This document shows, in pieces, positions 1 through 7,909 of a stretch of DNA of 12,425 nt (the stretch's first letter is position 1; each line of letters opens with the position of its first letter). The notes beneath the pieces were generated by a model, which searched no databases, was not told where the DNA came from, and saw only the letters and a program-made list of their open reading frames with translations. The stretch is from assembly GCA_900554555.1 (NCBI GenBank), contig USIC01000006.1, positions 1 through 12,425 of the forward strand, written 5' to 3'. The stretch comes from an uncultured Solobacterium sp. (lineage in GTDB: Bacteria > Bacillota_I > Bacilli_A > Erysipelotrichales > Erysipelotrichaceae). Position numbers and translations under genes: made by a program.

Positions 1-49
1 TGCTTTTATATTCATACTATAAACATAAATTAGCTTGTCTATTCATCCT

Positions 50-85
50 AAATAAAAGTGAACCTTTTTGACGATAGGCTCACTT
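50..85 (-). terminator. Rho-independent terminator after the alcohol dehydrogenase
   Basis: Read on the minus strand, AAGTGAGCC (85-77) can pair with GGTTCACTT (64-56) as a 9-bp stem with one G-T wobble and a 12-nt loop. A U-rich tail TTTTATTT follows. It lies 17 nt past the TAA stop of the alcohol dehydrogenase, where the three-gene operon should end. Bases 1-49 beyond it are AT-rich and show no supportable gene. Confidence 0.75.
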
Positions 86-101
86 CTGAATACAGATTAT
101 T

Positions 102-1271
102 TTATAAACACATCTGGTAAATCTTCTTTACGTCTTCTACTGTTAATGGAACAAATGCATGCTTTAATCGATTATGCGAACATGCCGACTCTGCCATTGC
201 TTGGAAGTATTCTTCATCAATATTTACTTCTGAAAGTGTCATCGGAATTCCATTGGACTTAAAGAAGTCATGTAATGCTTGAATCCCTTGTTTGGCTAGA
301 AGTGCTTCATCATCACCTTGTAGGCCCCATACATTTTTAGCAAACTTTGCTAGACGTGGTGTAATCGTTGGATCTTTAGCAAGGATATACTCTAACCATC
401 TTGGGGTAAGAATTGCTAGACCTACACCATGTGTGATGTCATAATATGCACTTAATTCATGTTCCATCGCATGACATGGCCAGTATGTATCTAGCTTGCC
501 ATATTCTGGAATGCCAGAACATGCGATAGATGAGTTCCACATCAGATTTGCACGCGCAGAATAGTTTGTAGGTTCCTTTAATGCGATTGGAAGATTCTGA
601 ATCACTGATTTTAAGACACCCTCTTGGATTGCTTCAGAGAGGTCTGAATCATCTGTTCGTGAAAAATATCCTTCCATGATATGACTCATGATATCAGCAG
701 AACCTGCAGCTGTCTGGTATGCAGATACAGAATATGTATAGGTTGGATCACAGATGGAGACCTGTGGGAATGTAAAGGATCTACCAATCTTTTTATTCAA
801 TGCCATGTTGGAGATAACGCCACCACCATCAAATTCAGAACCTGTTGCGGCAAGTGTCAAAATATCGACGAGTGGTAATGCTTTGGATGTACCACGTGAA
901 TCGAGTACCATCTGCCAATAGTCATCACCTTCGTAATATGCTCCTACTGCGATTGCCTTTGAACAGTCTAGTGTACTACCACCACCGACAGATAAAATTA
1001 CATCAATATTGTGTTCTTTACACAATTTAGAACCACGTTCTACTGTTTCAATACGAGGATTAGGTTCAACACCTGCACATTCTACAACCGTAAATCCACC
1101 TTCATTTAAAATCTTCATTACTTCATCATATAATCCGATTTTCTTAATCGAACCTCCACCATAGGTAAGAAGTACACGTTTACCGTATTCATTTAAGCTC
1201 TCTGCTAAGTACGAAATTGATCCTTTGCCAAAATAGAGTTTGGTTGGAATGTAATGTTCAAAGCTTTCCAT
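102..1271 (-). CDS. Iron-containing alcohol dehydrogenase (butanol dehydrogenase/YugJ-like)
   Basis: This is a 389-residue group III (Fe-dependent) alcohol dehydrogenase, expected to be cytoplasmic and to interconvert aldehydes and alcohols with NAD(P)H. The N-terminus (PTKLYFGKG) and the GGGS nucleotide-binding loop (residues 96-99, in VGGGSTLDCSK) are typical of the butanol dehydrogenase-like branch. The likely metal ligands are all present: D193 and H197 (SADIMSHIMEG), H267 (CHAMEHE) and H281 (DITHG). The 14-residue gap between the last two histidines matches the family. ATG at 1271 is preferred over an upstream in-frame start at 1301 because AAAAGGAGAA lies just before it and the protein then begins with the usual family N-terminus. 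It is the last gene of the operon, 35 nt after xpt. The true substrate cannot be read from the sequence; butanal/butanol is a guess from the subfamily. Confidence 0.93.
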   Translation of the reverse strand: MESFEHYIPTKLYFGKGSISYLAESLNEYGKRVLLTYGGGSIKKIGLYDEVMKILNEGGFTVVECAGVEPNPRIETVERGSKLCKEHNIDVILSVGGGSTLDCSKAIAVGAYYEGDDYWQMVLDSRGTSKALPLVDILTLAATGSEFDGGGVISNMALNKKIGRSFTFPQVSICDPTYTYSVSAYQTAAGSADIMSHIMEGYFSRTDDSDLSEAIQEGVLKSVIQNLPIALKEPTNYSARANLMWNSSIACSGIPEYGKLDTYWPCHAMEHELSAYYDITHGVGLAILTPRWLEYILAKDPTITPRLAKFAKNVWGLQGDDEALLAKQGIQALHDFFKSNGIPMTLSEVNIDEEYFQAMAESACSHNRLKHAFVPLTVEDVKKIYQMCL

Positions 1272-1306
1272 TGTATATTCTCCTTTTCTATAGCGATACA
1301 AATCAA

Positions 1307-1876
1307 TTATTCAAAGTTAACTTTGTTATTGTCGAAGCTTTTAATCTTCGCAAGACTTTCAACACGATATCCCTGTTTCCGTAACTTCTCTCCACCACCT
1401 TGGAAGAGTTTTTCAACACAGATGCCAAGTCCTACGACTTTCGCACCACTTTGATTTGCAATATCAATCAGACCATCTGCCGCTAAACCATTTGCTAAAA
1501 AGTCATCGACAATCAAGATATGATCATCTTTATTTAAATAATCTTTGGAAACCGTTACTGTAAAGTCCTTGTTATAAGTATAGGAATGTACATGTGAGGT
1601 ATATACATGATCCCCAATATTTTTAGATTTTGATTTCTTTGCGAAAACAACAGGTACGTGGAAACGTTGCGCAATCGCTACTGCTACCGCAATACCTGAA
1701 GCTTCAATCGTTAAGATACGTGTAATCTTTTCATCTTTGTATAGACGGTAAAATTCATCTGCCATCTGATCGAGCATCTCGACATCGATTTGATGATTCA
1801 GGAAACTATCTACTTTTAAGATGTTTCCTGGAAAAACCTTGCCATCTTGTAATATCTTTTCTTCTAGTTCTCTCAT
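1307..1876 (-). CDS. xpt: Xanthine phosphoribosyltransferase
   Basis: This 189-residue cytoplasmic purine-salvage enzyme converts xanthine plus PRPP to XMP. The type I PRTase PRPP-binding motif is clear at residues 121-130 (LIVDDFLANG). The opening (KVDSFLNHQID) and the end (GYRVESLAKIKSF) are the Xpt signature rather than that of adenine or hypoxanthine PRTases. Length is close to the roughly 190 residues usual for the family. The start overlaps the stop of the M32 carboxypeptidase gene as ATGA. The only purine-rich ribosome site nearby (GAGGAG, about 24 nt upstream) is too far away, so translation probably depends on re-initiation after the upstream gene. I see no purine riboswitch before this gene or before the operon, unlike many xpt operons, and no xanthine permease next to it. 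From memory, an M32 carboxypeptidase gene (ypwA) also lies near xpt in Bacillus subtilis. Confidence 0.95.
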   Translation of the reverse strand: MRELEEKILQDGKVFPGNILKVDSFLNHQIDVEMLDQMADEFYRLYKDEKITRILTIEASGIAVAVAIAQRFHVPVVFAKKSKSKNIGDHVYTSHVHSYTYNKDFTVTVSKDYLNKDDHILIVDDFLANGLAADGLIDIANQSGAKVVGLGICVEKLFQGGGEKLRKQGYRVESLAKIKSFDNNKVNFE

Positions 1877-3369
1877 AGGTTATATAGTTTTGTATACTTC
1901 TCCTCAAGATAATCTAGGTAGTAATTCACATTGAATTCTTCCCCTGATACCATCTTCATTAGCTCTGGTGCCTCATATCTAAATCCATACTTATGGATAT
2001 GTTCTTTAAGCCAATTCATGATGACATCATATTGGTTATTACTTAATAATGTATCAACATCTAAGTCTTTACGCATTGCATGCATGTATTGTGCCGCAAA
2101 TGCAGTTCCAAGTGCATAAGTCGGGAAGTAACCAAAACTACCATCAGACCAGTGTACATCTTGTAAGATACCTACTTTATCATTTGGTACATCAACACCT
2201 AAGTATTCCTTGTACATCTTGTTCCAAGTTTCATTTAGTCCTTCTGTGGAGATTGTTCCATTGAAGAGCCCTTTTTCAATTTCATAGCGAACTAAGACAT
2301 GTAATGGATATGTTAATTCATCTGCCTCCGTACGTACAAAGGATGGCTTTGCGACGTTGATGGCTTCATAGAATTCTTCAAAGGATACATTGCCTAATTG
2401 TGTTGGGAATGTTTCTTGAAGTTTTGGATAATGATATTTCCAGAAGGCTGTTGTACGTGCTAGGTAGTTTTCGCATAATCTAGATTGTGATTCATGCATA
2501 CCTGATGAAATTCCTTCGGATAGAATCATGCCATCATACTTAGGATCTACATCATGTTCATAGTATGCATGTCCTACTTCATGAACGGTAGAAAGTACTG
2601 CTGAAACAACATCATTCTTTACGTACTTCGTAGTCGTACGGCAATCGTTTTCACATGTCCATGACGTAAATGGATGTTCAGATTCATTCTGATATCCCCA
2701 TGATGAATCAAAGTGTAGATATTCAAGTAACTGTGTCATGAATTTCTTTTGGTCTTCAATTGGGAATTCTTGATGTAGGAATTCTTCATTCTTTTGTTTA
2801 GCCTTTGTAACCTTTTGAATCAGTGGTACAAGTCTTTCCTTTAGTGCCGCAAAGAATACATCATACTTTTCTTGTGTCATGCCTGGTTCATAGTCATCAA
2901 GCATTTGATCGTATAGGTTCTTATCGCTATTACGATAGCGATACATCTTCTTACTGACTTCGATAATCTTCTTTAAGTATGGTTCAAAGATAGAATAGTC
3001 AGATTGTGACTTTGCCTGAATCCATGCATCAAAGGATTCATCGCGTAGCTTTTGATATGCGACAAACTCTTCTGTTGGAATGCACATCGTATCCATTGCT
3101 TGTTTGTAGTAGAGTTCTACTGCGCGCTTATTATCACCATCAATTTGTGGGTCGTCCTTTAATTCCTTTAATAGTTGAACCATTTCTGGATCTGTTTCAA
3201 TCGAGAATAATTCTCCTGCAAGATATGCGGAACGTTCATCACGATAAGCAGCTCCTGCGGATGGTGCGACTGTCTGTTTGTCTATGCCAATGATTGCTAA
3301 TGCCATCTGATATGCAGAACGGCGAAATATCCAATCTTTATATTGTTGTAGTTTCTCTTCGTATGTCAT
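1873..3369 (-). CDS. M32-family metallocarboxypeptidase (Taq/BsuCP type)
   Basis: This is a 498-residue zinc carboxypeptidase of family M32, which removes C-terminal residues from peptides in the cytoplasm. The catalytic HEVGH is at residues 263-267, with E264 as general base. The third metal ligand is E293 in HESQSRLCEN, 30 residues after the first histidine, the spacing I recall for Taq carboxypeptidase. The conserved motif RTEADELTYPLHVLVR is also present. Length matches the family (about 500). ATG at 3369 is chosen over an in-frame start at 3405 because a perfect AGGAGG (3377-3382) sits 7 nt before it. It is the first gene of the operon with xpt and the alcohol dehydrogenase, and its TGA overlaps the xpt ATG. 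A stem-forming leader lies immediately upstream. The catalytic residues seem intact, so it should be active. Confidence 0.95.
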   Translation of the reverse strand: MTYEEKLQQYKDWIFRRSAYQMALAIIGIDKQTVAPSAGAAYRDERSAYLAGELFSIETDPEMVQLLKELKDDPQIDGDNKRAVELYYKQAMDTMCIPTEEFVAYQKLRDESFDAWIQAKSQSDYSIFEPYLKKIIEVSKKMYRYRNSDKNLYDQMLDDYEPGMTQEKYDVFFAALKERLVPLIQKVTKAKQKNEEFLHQEFPIEDQKKFMTQLLEYLHFDSSWGYQNESEHPFTSWTCENDCRTTTKYVKNDVVSAVLSTVHEVGHAYYEHDVDPKYDGMILSEGISSGMHESQSRLCENYLARTTAFWKYHYPKLQETFPTQLGNVSFEEFYEAINVAKPSFVRTEADELTYPLHVLVRYEIEKGLFNGTISTEGLNETWNKMYKEYLGVDVPNDKVGILQDVHWSDGSFGYFPTYALGTAFAAQYMHAMRKDLDVDTLLSNNQYDVIMNWLKEHIHKYGFRYEAPELMKMVSGEEFNVNYYLDYLEEKYTKLYNL

Positions 3370-3386
3370 GATATTTCCTCCTATTT

Positions 3387-3457
3387 CATTGCGTTTATCA
3401 TACACCCAGCAACTATCTTATGGCACTTATAACGCAATGTTTGTTACTTACAGTATA
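3387..3457 (-). promoter_or_regulatory. Leader of the M32-xpt-ADH operon: weak promoter and long-loop stem
   Basis: On the minus strand a -10-like TATACT lies at 3457-3452, without a good -35. Downstream, CATTGCGTT (3439-3431) and AACGCAATG (3395-3387) form a perfect 9-bp inverted repeat with a 35-nt loop. The stem ends 4 nt before the AGGAGG of the carboxypeptidase gene. It could be an mRNA leader structure affecting ribosome access, a pair of protein half-sites, or chance. It does not match a purine riboswitch as far as I can tell. Confidence 0.4.
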
Positions 3458-3485
3458 GCCTAAAAATCTGATGAATCTGTATTAT

Positions 3486-3530
3486 TTTTTCTTTCCAACA
3501 GGAAAGAAAAACAGGAGTTATATACTCCTG
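3486..3530 (-). terminator. Terminator of the DUF438 gene, with a second stem overlapping its U-tract
   Basis: Six nt after the TAA stop, the minus strand reads CAGGAGT-N5-ACTCCTG (3530-3512, 7-bp perfect stem) followed directly by TTTTTCTTT, a standard intrinsic terminator. The U-rich tail is itself one arm of a second stem, TTTTTCTTTCC/GGAAAGAAAAA with a 4-nt loop (3511-3486), so the two hairpins abut. It separates this gene from the M32-xpt-ADH operon. Confidence 0.85.
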
Positions 3531-3536
3531 CTTGGA

Positions 3537-5060
3537 TTACTTTTGGAAGTATTGTTTTAGTTTAGAAATGATTTCATCTAGCGCAATACCTGTACGCTCA
3601 GACATCTTCTCCACTGTAGCCTTTGGTAACATGATTCTAGCTAATGGAGTATCAAGTGCTCTAAACTTATCACTGATTGTAAACAGATACTGTTTTAGAT
3701 TAGGATCAGCGTCTAGTAAGTCCTTGAGTTTTGTATCTTTTGTGATACTTTCAGGATTGATTGTAGAAGAACTTGTAGACACTGCGTTTTCTTCTACTGG
3801 TTCTGGTTTTTCTTCTTCTACGCCATGTTCATTATTTGACCATGTAAGTAGAGTTTGGTAACCTGTTAATGCACGAATGTGTGTACAATCTTGCATCATT
3901 TCTAAGATACCTCTAAACTTACCGTCTTCATCTCTTATCGCAACATACTTGATATAGATGAAGATTTCTGGTTTATTGATCCAGAATTCAGCTTCATTTT
4001 GTTCACCGCTTCTAAACTTCTCAATGATTTCTTCAACGATATGAACGCTCTTCTTTGGATGGCAGTTCTTTACATCTCGACCGATAACATTCTTAGAACG
4101 TGGGAATACACGGTGCTTAGTATCTGTGTAGAAACGAACAATTTCGTTTTCATCAACATATGATAAGTCAACTGGCATATGTTGATATACCAAGTTGATT
4201 TGTTCAAGTGTCATCTTACCAGTCTTTACATCCAACTCTTGGTCATTACCGATGTGGTATCCATATTTACCAAGAAGGCTTGCAAGTTCATTTGTAAATC
4301 CTTCTGTTGGTTTTGAAGATGCTGGTGTTTCTATCTTTGTTGGCTCTACTGTGATATTCGCAAAACCAATTTCTTGATCTCCTGATTTCATATGCTCAAA
4401 TTCCTCATCAGAGATTAAAGCTAAGGATGTAGGATATAACACTGTTTCTTCCTTCTGCATTAAGTCTCTTACATCTGCTACAACTGTACTTTGTAGTTCG
4501 ATGAATTCATCTTCCTTGCCTTCTTTGATTAAGTTATAGGCTTGTGTGATTTCATCACGGATAAAGTCATCTAATGTCCACATCGTTGTTGTAGGACGTG
4601 TGAACCCTTTCTTTTCAAGCACTGGATATAACTGATTTTGCTTACGAGAAAGATGCTTACGCCACTGGATCATCTGGTCATATAATTCAAACCACTGATT
4701 CTTGATAACTGGGTATTGTACAAGGTCTTCTACGGATAGTAAAAGTTCCTTCATTTTTTCGTTTTCACGATAATAACAAGCAATAGGATGCGTCTTTGGT
4801 AAATTTGGTTTGCTTGTATTTAAGATGCCATCGAATAAGTCTAGCATCGCTTGGATGTCTTCCTTACGGCATTCATCATCAATTTCTTCTTTTAATTCTT
4901 GTTCAATTAGAGCTACTTCATATGGTTCTAAAGTGTGTACCTTCTCTTTGAGAATTGCACGTGCTTCTTCCATTGTAAGTTTCCCTGCATCATATGCATT
5001 ACGTACTTCGAAAACTGTTTTTAGTTTTTCATCATTTACATTTTTTAAATATTCTTTCAT
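3537..5060 (-). CDS. DUF438 / hemerythrin-like / PAS protein with a DUF1858-like C-terminus
   Basis: This is a 507-residue, probably cytoplasmic, redox- or ligand-sensing protein of unknown exact role. Visible order: a helical DUF438 region (about 5-75); a hemerythrin-like HHE region (about 88-215) with H91, H136 and QKEETVLYP at 202-210; a PAS region (about 283-400) with the family motif IGRDVKNCHPKKSVH at 326-340; an acidic and Ser-rich linker (about 410-437); and a DUF1858-like domain (about 438-503, ITKDTKLKDLLDADP...ATVEKMSERTGI) without a CxxC. The usual HHE His/Glu ligand set looks incomplete: HLSRKQ has Q141 where relatives, as I recall, have Glu. Iron binding is therefore uncertain. 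ATG at 5060 is chosen because AGAGG (5069-5073) stands 8 nt before it. An in-frame GTG at 5069 would bury the ribosome site. It is monocistronic, with its own promoter, palindrome and terminator. The family assignment is firm and the function is not. Confidence 0.88.
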   Translation of the reverse strand: MKEYLKNVNDEKLKTVFEVRNAYDAGKLTMEEARAILKEKVHTLEPYEVALIEQELKEEIDDECRKEDIQAMLDLFDGILNTSKPNLPKTHPIACYYRENEKMKELLLSVEDLVQYPVIKNQWFELYDQMIQWRKHLSRKQNQLYPVLEKKGFTRPTTTMWTLDDFIRDEITQAYNLIKEGKEDEFIELQSTVVADVRDLMQKEETVLYPTSLALISDEEFEHMKSGDQEIGFANITVEPTKIETPASSKPTEGFTNELASLLGKYGYHIGNDQELDVKTGKMTLEQINLVYQHMPVDLSYVDENEIVRFYTDTKHRVFPRSKNVIGRDVKNCHPKKSVHIVEEIIEKFRSGEQNEAEFWINKPEIFIYIKYVAIRDEDGKFRGILEMMQDCTHIRALTGYQTLLTWSNNEHGVEEEKPEPVEENAVSTSSSTINPESITKDTKLKDLLDADPNLKQYLFTISDKFRALDTPLARIMLPKATVEKMSERTGIALDEIISKLKQYFQK

Positions 5061-5074
5061 GTTAGACACCTCTT

Positions 5075-5121
5075 GTTAGTTTTCACAAACTAACTTTATC
5101 AAGTATCTGTAATTTTGTCAT
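5075..5121 (-). promoter_or_regulatory. Promoter and operator-like palindrome of the DUF438 gene
   Basis: On the minus strand, ATGACA (5121-5116), a 17-bp spacer and TAAAGT (5098-5093) make a plausible sigma-A promoter. Immediately downstream, and sharing two bases with the -10, is a perfect palindrome: GTTAGTTT (5075-5082), TCAC, AAACTAAC (5087-5094). Transcription would start inside it, and the ribosome site lies 1 nt beyond. The position suits a repressor operator. A short 8-bp mRNA hairpin in the leader is the alternative. I do not recognise the regulator family. Confidence 0.55.
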
Positions 5122-5147
5122 TTGAGATTATCATATTTTTTTAGACT

Positions 5148-5178
5148 TAAAAAAGACCATAACTTTCGCCATGGTCTT
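5148..5178 (-). terminator. Terminator of the tldD-tldE operon
   Basis: On the minus strand AAGACCAT (5178-5171), a 10-nt loop and ATGGTCTT (5160-5153) make an 8-bp perfect stem followed by a T run. It starts 17 nt after the TAA stop of tldE and lies before the promoter of the next gene. Confidence 0.88.
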
Positions 5179-5195
5179 GTATGAAATAGATTGAT

Positions 5196-6476
5196 TTATT
5201 CAGCTCCTGTAATTGTCATACCTTCTAGACGTGTTACAGATGGTACGACTAGATTGTCGTACTGTACTGTCTCTTTGGACATGTATAGTTCTTTTACATA
5301 GTCGCTCATACTTCCAGATAAGGATCCACCAGAAACAACCGTCACCTTATCTCCATCATGTAAGTATCCTAGACGGATTTCACCAAAGACATTTCCTGTA
5401 ACTGGATCGACTTGGAAGTCGGAGAATTCAACAACTTCTAAATACTTTCCTGTGCGTAATGTCGCTTCATCCTTTTGTCCACCTGAGACAACGACGTTAG
5501 AAATCTTGAAGCTATCCTTGAGATTCATGTAGCTAGCAAACATACAGCCACCCCAATATTGCATTGGAACGTTTGCATCTAAGAGTGTTACTTCACGGAT
5601 TGGTGCACCTTCATCATCGTAATTGAAGTTTTCAGAAGAATTTGGTAATTCCTTCACTGTCTTCAGTGTTACCTTATCACCTTTTACATCTTGGGCGATG
5701 GCTTCGCCAATCTTCCAATCACTAAGCTTAAGATAAACACTAGCTGCATATAACTTCTGAATGAAGTATTGATAGATACTTGTAGAATCGCTTGTACTAA
5801 AGATAACAGCCATCTTTGGTAATTTAGGTGTAGGTACTGCACTCAGACGGTCTTTACCATACTGTAATGTCTTAGTGACGTCACGTGTTAAACCTTCTTT
5901 ATCGCATCCACCAGAATTGTACATACGATAGAGTTCAATTTCATGACCATCTTTACGTGCATTCACAACTGCTTCTACCATGGAACTTGGATAGGTCTCA
6001 CAAACATCTACCCCTTCAGAGTTTATAAAACGACGTTCTACTTCATTAACGAAAATTTCATAGCTGTTGATATCTTCTGTTTCTGTTTCATGAATTGAAC
6101 GCATTGTTGTAATAAAGTCTTCTGCAACCTTTGCAATATCAACTACCTTTTGATTAGGTACAACTTCCTGACTTGGCTTTACAAGAGAATATGACTTGTT
6201 TTTTACAAATTCTGCAGTGTAGATGAGTTGATCTACTTTTCGCTTGATATCTTCAATGGAATCAGTTGGATTGATTTCATCACTTGCACTACCAAGTGCT
6301 TCGCCGTTATCTAAAGAACGATGAACCGTAAGTTTGATGTGTTCTACGTCTTTTGCACGGTTTTGGTCTAGCTCATGACGAATGAAGTAGAATTCCCAGC
6401 CACGTGTTTTTGTGTCTGTGATTTCCCAAGCATCAGCTTTAGATTCTTTTAGAATTTCTATAATCTTCTCTAACAT
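5196..6476 (-). CDS. pmbA: TldE/PmbA-like protein, partner of TldD
   Basis: This 426-residue protein belongs to the TldD/PmbA superfamily, TldE branch. In characterised systems TldD and TldE form a cytoplasmic heterodimeric metalloprotease that degrades unfolded or short peptides and trims some peptide antibiotics and CcdA. TldE contributes to the complex but lacks the metal-binding motif. Consistent with that, no HExxxH is present here. The N-terminal half carries the WE(F)YFIRHELDQNRAKDVEH region, and the C-terminal half has the glycine-rich SGGSLSGSMSDYVKELYMSKETVQYDNLVVPSVTRLEGMTITGA ending in short family-like blocks. Its ATG shares one base with the TAA of tldD (TAATG). AAGGA lies about 11 nt upstream inside tldD, so translation is likely coupled and stoichiometric. 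A strong terminator follows. The substrate in this organism is unknown, and no peptide-antibiotic or toxin-antitoxin genes are visible in the window. Confidence 0.9.
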   Translation of the reverse strand: MLEKIIEILKESKADAWEITDTKTRGWEFYFIRHELDQNRAKDVEHIKLTVHRSLDNGEALGSASDEINPTDSIEDIKRKVDQLIYTAEFVKNKSYSLVKPSQEVVPNQKVVDIAKVAEDFITTMRSIHETETEDINSYEIFVNEVERRFINSEGVDVCETYPSSMVEAVVNARKDGHEIELYRMYNSGGCDKEGLTRDVTKTLQYGKDRLSAVPTPKLPKMAVIFSTSDSTSIYQYFIQKLYAASVYLKLSDWKIGEAIAQDVKGDKVTLKTVKELPNSSENFNYDDEGAPIREVTLLDANVPMQYWGGCMFASYMNLKDSFKISNVVVSGGQKDEATLRTGKYLEVVEFSDFQVDPVTGNVFGEIRLGYLHDGDKVTVVSGGSLSGSMSDYVKELYMSKETVQYDNLVVPSVTRLEGMTITGAE

Positions 6477-7909
6477 TAGCCTAATCTTCCTTTCGTCTTT
6501 AAATATGGTCCACCATCACTGACTTTGACCCATTCCTTATGGCCCTTACCACAAGCTCCACAACCATAGACACCACGGTCACCCGATAACATCGAAACAT
6601 TACCTAATACTTCTGTCACATATCCTGTCATGATGACTGGTCCTACAACCTTGCCCGTTAACTTACCATCCTTGATTTCACGTCCAAGTTTGAGGATACA
6701 TTGAATACCCCAGTGCTTAGGATCTTCCATACCAGAGGACATACCTTCTAGTAAGTATCCATGTTTTACAGACGCAATCATATCTTCAACCTTATCTGTA
6801 CCTGAATCAAAGAGAGTATTTGTCATACGTGTGTAAACTTTATGTTCATAGTTTTGACGCTTACCGTTACCAGTTGGCTTTACGCCTAAGCGTAGTGCAC
6901 TTAACGCATCACAGATACCACTGCGTAAGATACCATTTTCGATTTCCACAACATCTCCCGCAAGAGTTCCTTCATCGTCAAACGCAAAGGAAGTCACGTT
7001 ATCTGCACAAAGTGCACCTTCATGCATGGTCACAAGATCACTACCTACTCGTTTGTTGATAAAGTCTTTACCAAGTGCACGGTTTTTGACGAACATATCC
7101 ATCTCTACACCATGACCAAACGCTTCATGCGCGATAAGTCCTGATACTTCCGGTGTTGTGATGATGTCATATTCACCTGGTTCAATTGGATCAGCAGTTA
7201 ATACTTCTTTAGCAAACTTCACTGCGTAATCAATCTTATCCTTTAACTGTGTAAATACTTCAGGTCCACCTAAAGCAGATAATCCTTGGTAGCCAATTTC
7301 ATTCTTACCATCCATTACGATAATAGGTGCGACTACACCTTCGCAATATACATAACTCTGTCTTAAATCACGATTAGCAGTTAAGAATAGCTTTGAAACG
7401 TGTGTGGATTGTGCAATGACCATACAGTCCACAACATGTTCATCCTTACTGATTGCCTCAAGGGAATAAGAATTTAAGTCATTTACCAACTTTTCAATAT
7501 CTGTATTTTCAGGTAACTGTTCACATTCCTTTTCCACAAAGAGTGTGAGTGGTTCATCCTCTAATTTCTTTGTGTTGTATACAGCTGTCTTTGTTAGTTT
7601 TAATACGGCAAGTTGCGCATCGAGTTCCTTCTTGATCTTGTGATAAGTTTCATCGATGGAATCCGCATCAAAGTGATTAAATGCATATTCACTATATAAG
7701 CCATCTTTATAGACACGCACAACACTACCGCGTTCTGTCGTTAGATTGGAAGAACTGATGACTTTCACCTGTTGAGAGATGCGAATCGCAAAGCCTTTTG
7801 AATCCGTCGAAAGAACACTGACATAATCATAATTGTCGCCTAATTTAGAAACTAATTGTTTTAAACTTGGCGCAAGTGTATTTAAATATTCTGAAAATGG
7901 TGCTTTCAT
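6476..7909 (-). CDS. tldD: TldD-family zinc metalloprotease
   Basis: This 477-residue protein is the catalytic partner of the TldD/TldE protease, and its length is usual for TldD. The metal-binding HExxxH is intact as HEAFGH (261-266) in GLIAHEAFGHGVEMD, with H261, E262 and H266 as the key residues. The C-terminus has the TldD ending: GDRGVYGCGACGKGHKEWVKVSDGGPYLKTK. The start ATG at 7909 has AAAGGA about 10 nt upstream. It is the first gene of a two-gene operon with tldE, diverging from the activase gene across 191 nt. The intact motif suggests an active enzyme. The target peptide cannot be inferred from the neighbourhood. Confidence 0.93.
   Translation of the reverse strand: MKAPFSEYLNTLAPSLKQLVSKLGDNYDYVSVLSTDSKGFAIRISQQVKVISSSNLTTERGSVVRVYKDGLYSEYAFNHFDADSIDETYHKIKKELDAQLAVLKLTKTAVYNTKKLEDEPLTLFVEKECEQLPENTDIEKLVNDLNSYSLEAISKDEHVVDCMVIAQSTHVSKLFLTANRDLRQSYVYCEGVVAPIIVMDGKNEIGYQGLSALGGPEVFTQLKDKIDYAVKFAKEVLTADPIEPGEYDIITTPEVSGLIAHEAFGHGVEMDMFVKNRALGKDFINKRVGSDLVTMHEGALCADNVTSFAFDDEGTLAGDVVEIENGILRSGICDALSALRLGVKPTGNGKRQNYEHKVYTRMTNTLFDSGTDKVEDMIASVKHGYLLEGMSSGMEDPKHWGIQCILKLGREIKDGKLTGKVVGPVIMTGYVTEVLGNVSMLSGDRGVYGCGACGKGHKEWVKVSDGGPYLKTKGRLG

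Noticed and set aside
1..49. Possible start of another minus-strand gene (ATG near 13, reading MNIKA)
   Set aside because: Only a few codons are in the window and no ribosome site precedes them.
3370..3536. Purine riboswitch before the xpt operon
   Set aside because: I could not find the conserved three-way junction sequences; only a simple long-loop stem is present.
3532..3861. Plus-strand ORF of 109 codons opposite the DUF438 gene
   Set aside because: It lies antisense within a well-supported gene, has no ribosome site, and has no recognisable protein features.
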